DNA from: Flavobacterium panici
GTDB lineage: Bacteria; Bacteroidota; Bacteroidia; Flavobacteriales; Flavobacteriaceae
NCBI RefSeq assembly: GCF_903819335.1
Contig: NZ_CAIJDE010000028.1
Coordinates: forward strand, 1 to 64,000
Direction of reading: 5' to 3'
Length of the DNA stretch: 64,000 nt
The notes under the pieces were generated by a model. That model saw only the letters and a list, made by a program, of their open reading frames with translations, made no database searches and was not told where the DNA came from. The stretch's first letter is position 1. Each line of letters starts with the position of its first letter. The translations under genes were made by a program, and so were the position numbers. This document shows, piece after piece, positions 62,029 to 64,000 of the stretch.

Positions 62029-64000
62029 TTAGCTGAATACCTTAATTTCAAAAGTCGCTCTATTAATTAAACCATTTGTTAAAGTAGCTGATGAATTGTA
62101 AGTATTAATTGTAACAACGCTTGTGCTTGTCGGTACTGCTTTTAAAACCATTACTGCCGCTGTTGAGTTTCCAATTCCAAGATTAACAAGTGTTTTATCA
62201 GTTGTAAATACTGTACTACCTGCCGTAGCTGTAAACGTACCAGTTGAACTATATGCAAATGTTAGTGTTGCTCCTAACGTGTTTTCTAATACTGTAACAG
62301 TTGGTGCGCTTGTTCCAGTCTGAGTAATCAATCCTACATAGGTTTTATAAGTTCTTACCGAACCATCACCCATTAAGAAATCGTTGCTGCTTGAACCATT
62401 ACGAACGAACCCACCCGCTTGTACTGTACCGTCATTCTGTACCTCAAACTTAGAAACGTTATTTACAGAATAAAAAGCAAATTTACCTGTATATGTGCTT
62501 GGATTTTGACATATCAACATTGTTGCTGCACCAGCACCAACCATATTAATTGCGCTGGCTGTTGAAGCTGTAGACGTATTCGAAAGCCCTAAAGCTGGGT
62601 TATTTGATGTTGATGAAACAACACTAATACCACCCGCACCAGTATCTGAAATACTTAAAGCGCAGTTATTAACGTTTGAGTTTACAATTCTTAACACTGA
62701 GTTATTTGTCCCTGATACTGTACTAGTATCCGTTAACAATAACTGAGTTGTTGCACTGGTTGAATTTGCCATCGTAAGACGACCCGTTTTGGTTTGGTTT
62801 CCCGTTGTTAAAACTGCATTTGTTAACCCTGATATCGCATTATTAACGAACGCAGTTGTTGCAACTTGTGTGTTGCTAGTTCCTGCTGATGCTGTAGGAG
62901 CAAACACTGTACTATTGAACGTTGTTTGTCCATTTCTAAGAATTTCAACAAGTGTTGTACCCATTCTAGAAAATCTAAAACCTGCTGAAGTTGTTGCAGA
63001 AAAATCGACACCCGCATTTGTTCTAATATCGAACTGCATATCTGCGTTTGAATTTCCGTTTGAAGCTGAACCCATAAGATATAAACCTACCGAATCGGTG
63101 CTTTTACCAACGATAACAGGAACTGAACTAATCGAACTTGCATTACCTATTGAAACAGACCCGTTTGTTTGTCCTGAAACGTCAAATAAACCAATAGCAC
63201 CCGTGTTAATATCCAACCTTCCAACTGGTGAAGTAACTCCAATACCTACACGTCCGTTAGTTGTTAAATATAAGTCGGGATTTGTACCGCCACTTTGTGC
63301 AGTAATCAATAAATCTTTACCAGTTGTTGAAGCAACCCCAGTTGATTTAAAACGGTTATATGTTGCGTTTGAACCATCAAAGAAAGTCCCACCGCTAACA
63401 TCAACAATATGTAATTTTGCACTTGGCGAAGATGTACCGATACCAACGTTACCGTTACGCATAATATCAACCAAAGATGTTGCGTATCTTGTAAAACGAA
63501 ACGCTGTTCCTGTTGTACCTGTAAAGTCAAGACCTGTTGTGCTTCTAGTGTTTAAAATCATATCAGGACTTGGGTTGCTTTCATTTACACCCGCCATAAT
63601 TTGCAATCCTGCATTATTTGACGATTTACCAACAAGTGTTGGAACTGCTGAACTACCACCACCATTGGCAAATGAGATTGTACCCTCCGTTTGTCCTGAC
63701 ACATCAACCGTAATACCTGAAAGACCTGTGTTAACATTCAGTTTACCAACTGGCGTGATTGTACCGATACCAACGTTACCCCCTGCCTGTATGCTCATAG
63801 GGTTGCTAACTCCTGCCTCAGTAAAAAATAAATCGCTCCCGCTAACTCTTACGTCCCAACGTTTGTTAATTGGTGAAGATGCCGAGTTTACAAGTGACAA
63901 AGTCGGAATACTAGCCGTAATCCTTGTGTTTTGCGTAATCAATATGTTTGTACCATCGTCAGAAATTGCCGAATTCCCGAATGTTGAAAGTCCTGTAAAC
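62029..64000 (-). CDS. Tail-fibre protein (5' end outside the window)
   Basis: At least 656 residues; the frame is open to the window edge (the Met at 63942 is an internal TTG and GLSTFGNSAISDDGTN precedes it). The chain is rich in Gly, Thr, Ser and Asn, with repeats GNVGIG (about 55, 164 and 230 counted from the TTG). Residues about 55-165 and about 230-339 are copies of one module (PVGKLNVNTG, DVSGQT, VGKSS, ...FRFTR, LV-I-RNG). Later comes the fibre motif FAPTASAGTSNTQVATTAFVNNAI. This is the typical build of phage tail fibres or adhesins. No endosialidase chaperone is seen at the C-terminus. Confidence 0.85.
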   Translation of the reverse strand, partial: FTGLSTFGNSAISDDGTNILITQNTRITASIPTLSLVNSASSPINKRWDVRVSGSDLFFTEAGVSNPMSIQAGGNVGIGTITPVGKLNVNTGLSGITVDVSGQTEGTISFANGGGSSAVPTLVGKSSNNAGLQIMAGVNESNPSPDMILNTRSTTGLDFTGTTGTAFRFTRYATSLVDIMRNGNVGIGTSSPSAKLHIVDVSGGTFFDGSNATYNRFKSTGVASTTGKDLLITAQSGGTNPDLYLTTNGRVGIGVTSPVGRLDINTGAIGLFDVSGQTNGSVSIGNASSISSVPVIVGKSTDSVGLYLMGSASNGNSNADMQFDIRTNAGVDFSATTSAGFRFSRMGTTLVEILRNGQTTFNSTVFAPTASAGTSNTQVATTAFVNNAISGLTNAVLTTGNQTKTGRLTMANSTSATTQLLLTDTSTVSGTNNSVLRIVNSNVNNCALSISDTGAGGISVVSSTSNNPALGLSNTSTASTASAINMVGAGAATMLICQNPSTYTGKFAFYSVNNVSKFEVQNDGTVQAGGFVRNGSSSNDFLMGDGSVRTYKTYVGLITQTGTSAPTVTVLENTLGATLTFAYSSTGTFTATAGSTVFTTDKTLVNLGIGNSTAAVMVLKAVPTSTSVVTINTYNSSATLTNGLINRATFEIKVFS

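Larger units (their letters stand above)
46385..64000. mobile_element. Prophage (left part), integrated in yifB
   Basis: The boundary is where the YifB reading frame stops matching (about 46385). A large serine recombinase lies just inside. Within are a DNA methyltransferase, an HTH/replication-like protein behind an iteron-like array, a GH19 endolysin, a holin-like pair and a tail-fibre gene. The right attachment site and structural genes are beyond the window. The core sequence cannot be fixed without the other end. Confidence 0.8.

Overview
The window is an AT-rich piece of a Flavobacterium-like chromosome (Bacteroidota). The evidence is the recurring -7 promoter box TAnnTTTG, the near absence of Shine-Dalgarno sequences (start codons sit behind A-rich stretches), a TonB receptor paired with a DUF4249 lipoprotein, type IX secretion C-terminal domains, many lipoproteins with short lipoboxes, and a monomeric NADP isocitrate dehydrogenase. 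Everything is read from sequence and family knowledge; no database search was run.

From 1 to about 46.38 kb the window is ordinary chromosome. It carries housekeeping genes (trmD, rplS, icd, a thiamine pyrophosphokinase, rlmF, uvrB, sucC, gltB-gltD, lysA) and between them envelope and accessory genes: an archaemetzincin-type lipoprotein, the TonB receptor/DUF4249 pair, GyrI-like and DinB-like proteins, a DUF3800 protein behind a short terminated leader RNA, a dipeptide epimerase/aminotransferase pair, a T9SS-sorted YCF48-like protein, several small membrane proteins and lipoproteins, an ArsR regulator with two SRPBCC proteins, and an ABC-F protein behind a structured leader. The intergenic spaces hold several families of palindromic repeats. 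Two of these sit with a candidate mobilising enzyme: a REP-like array beside a RAYT transposase (0.96-1.81 kb) and a GIY-YIG nuclease enclosed by 47-bp inverted repeats (31.57-32.07 kb).

From about 46.39 kb to the right edge the window is the left part of a prophage. A large serine recombinase gene starts about 50 bp from a yifB/comM gene that has lost its N-terminal part, so the element appears integrated inside yifB. Its right end is outside the window. The prophage has an accessory zone (HNH protein, a small CarboxypepD_reg-like outer-membrane protein, a protein with a HEPN RxxxxH motif, a small serine invertase), a minus-strand block (C5-cytosine methyltransferase, DUF5131 protein, small proteins), an intergenic region with five 16-17 bp iteron-like palindromes spaced 22, 22, 22 and 33 bp in front of a winged-helix/HTH protein, a lysis region (GH19 endolysin and a holin-like pair) interrupted by membrane-protein cargo, and the 3' end of a long tail-fibre gene that runs off the window.

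The most interesting points are the iteron array (candidate phage origin or master operator), the GIY-YIG gene inside inverted repeats, the two-unit REP array with its RAYT, the ABC-F leader with a start-stop codon pair, the terminated RNA directly in front of the DUF3800 gene, and the prophage-encoded accessory proteins.
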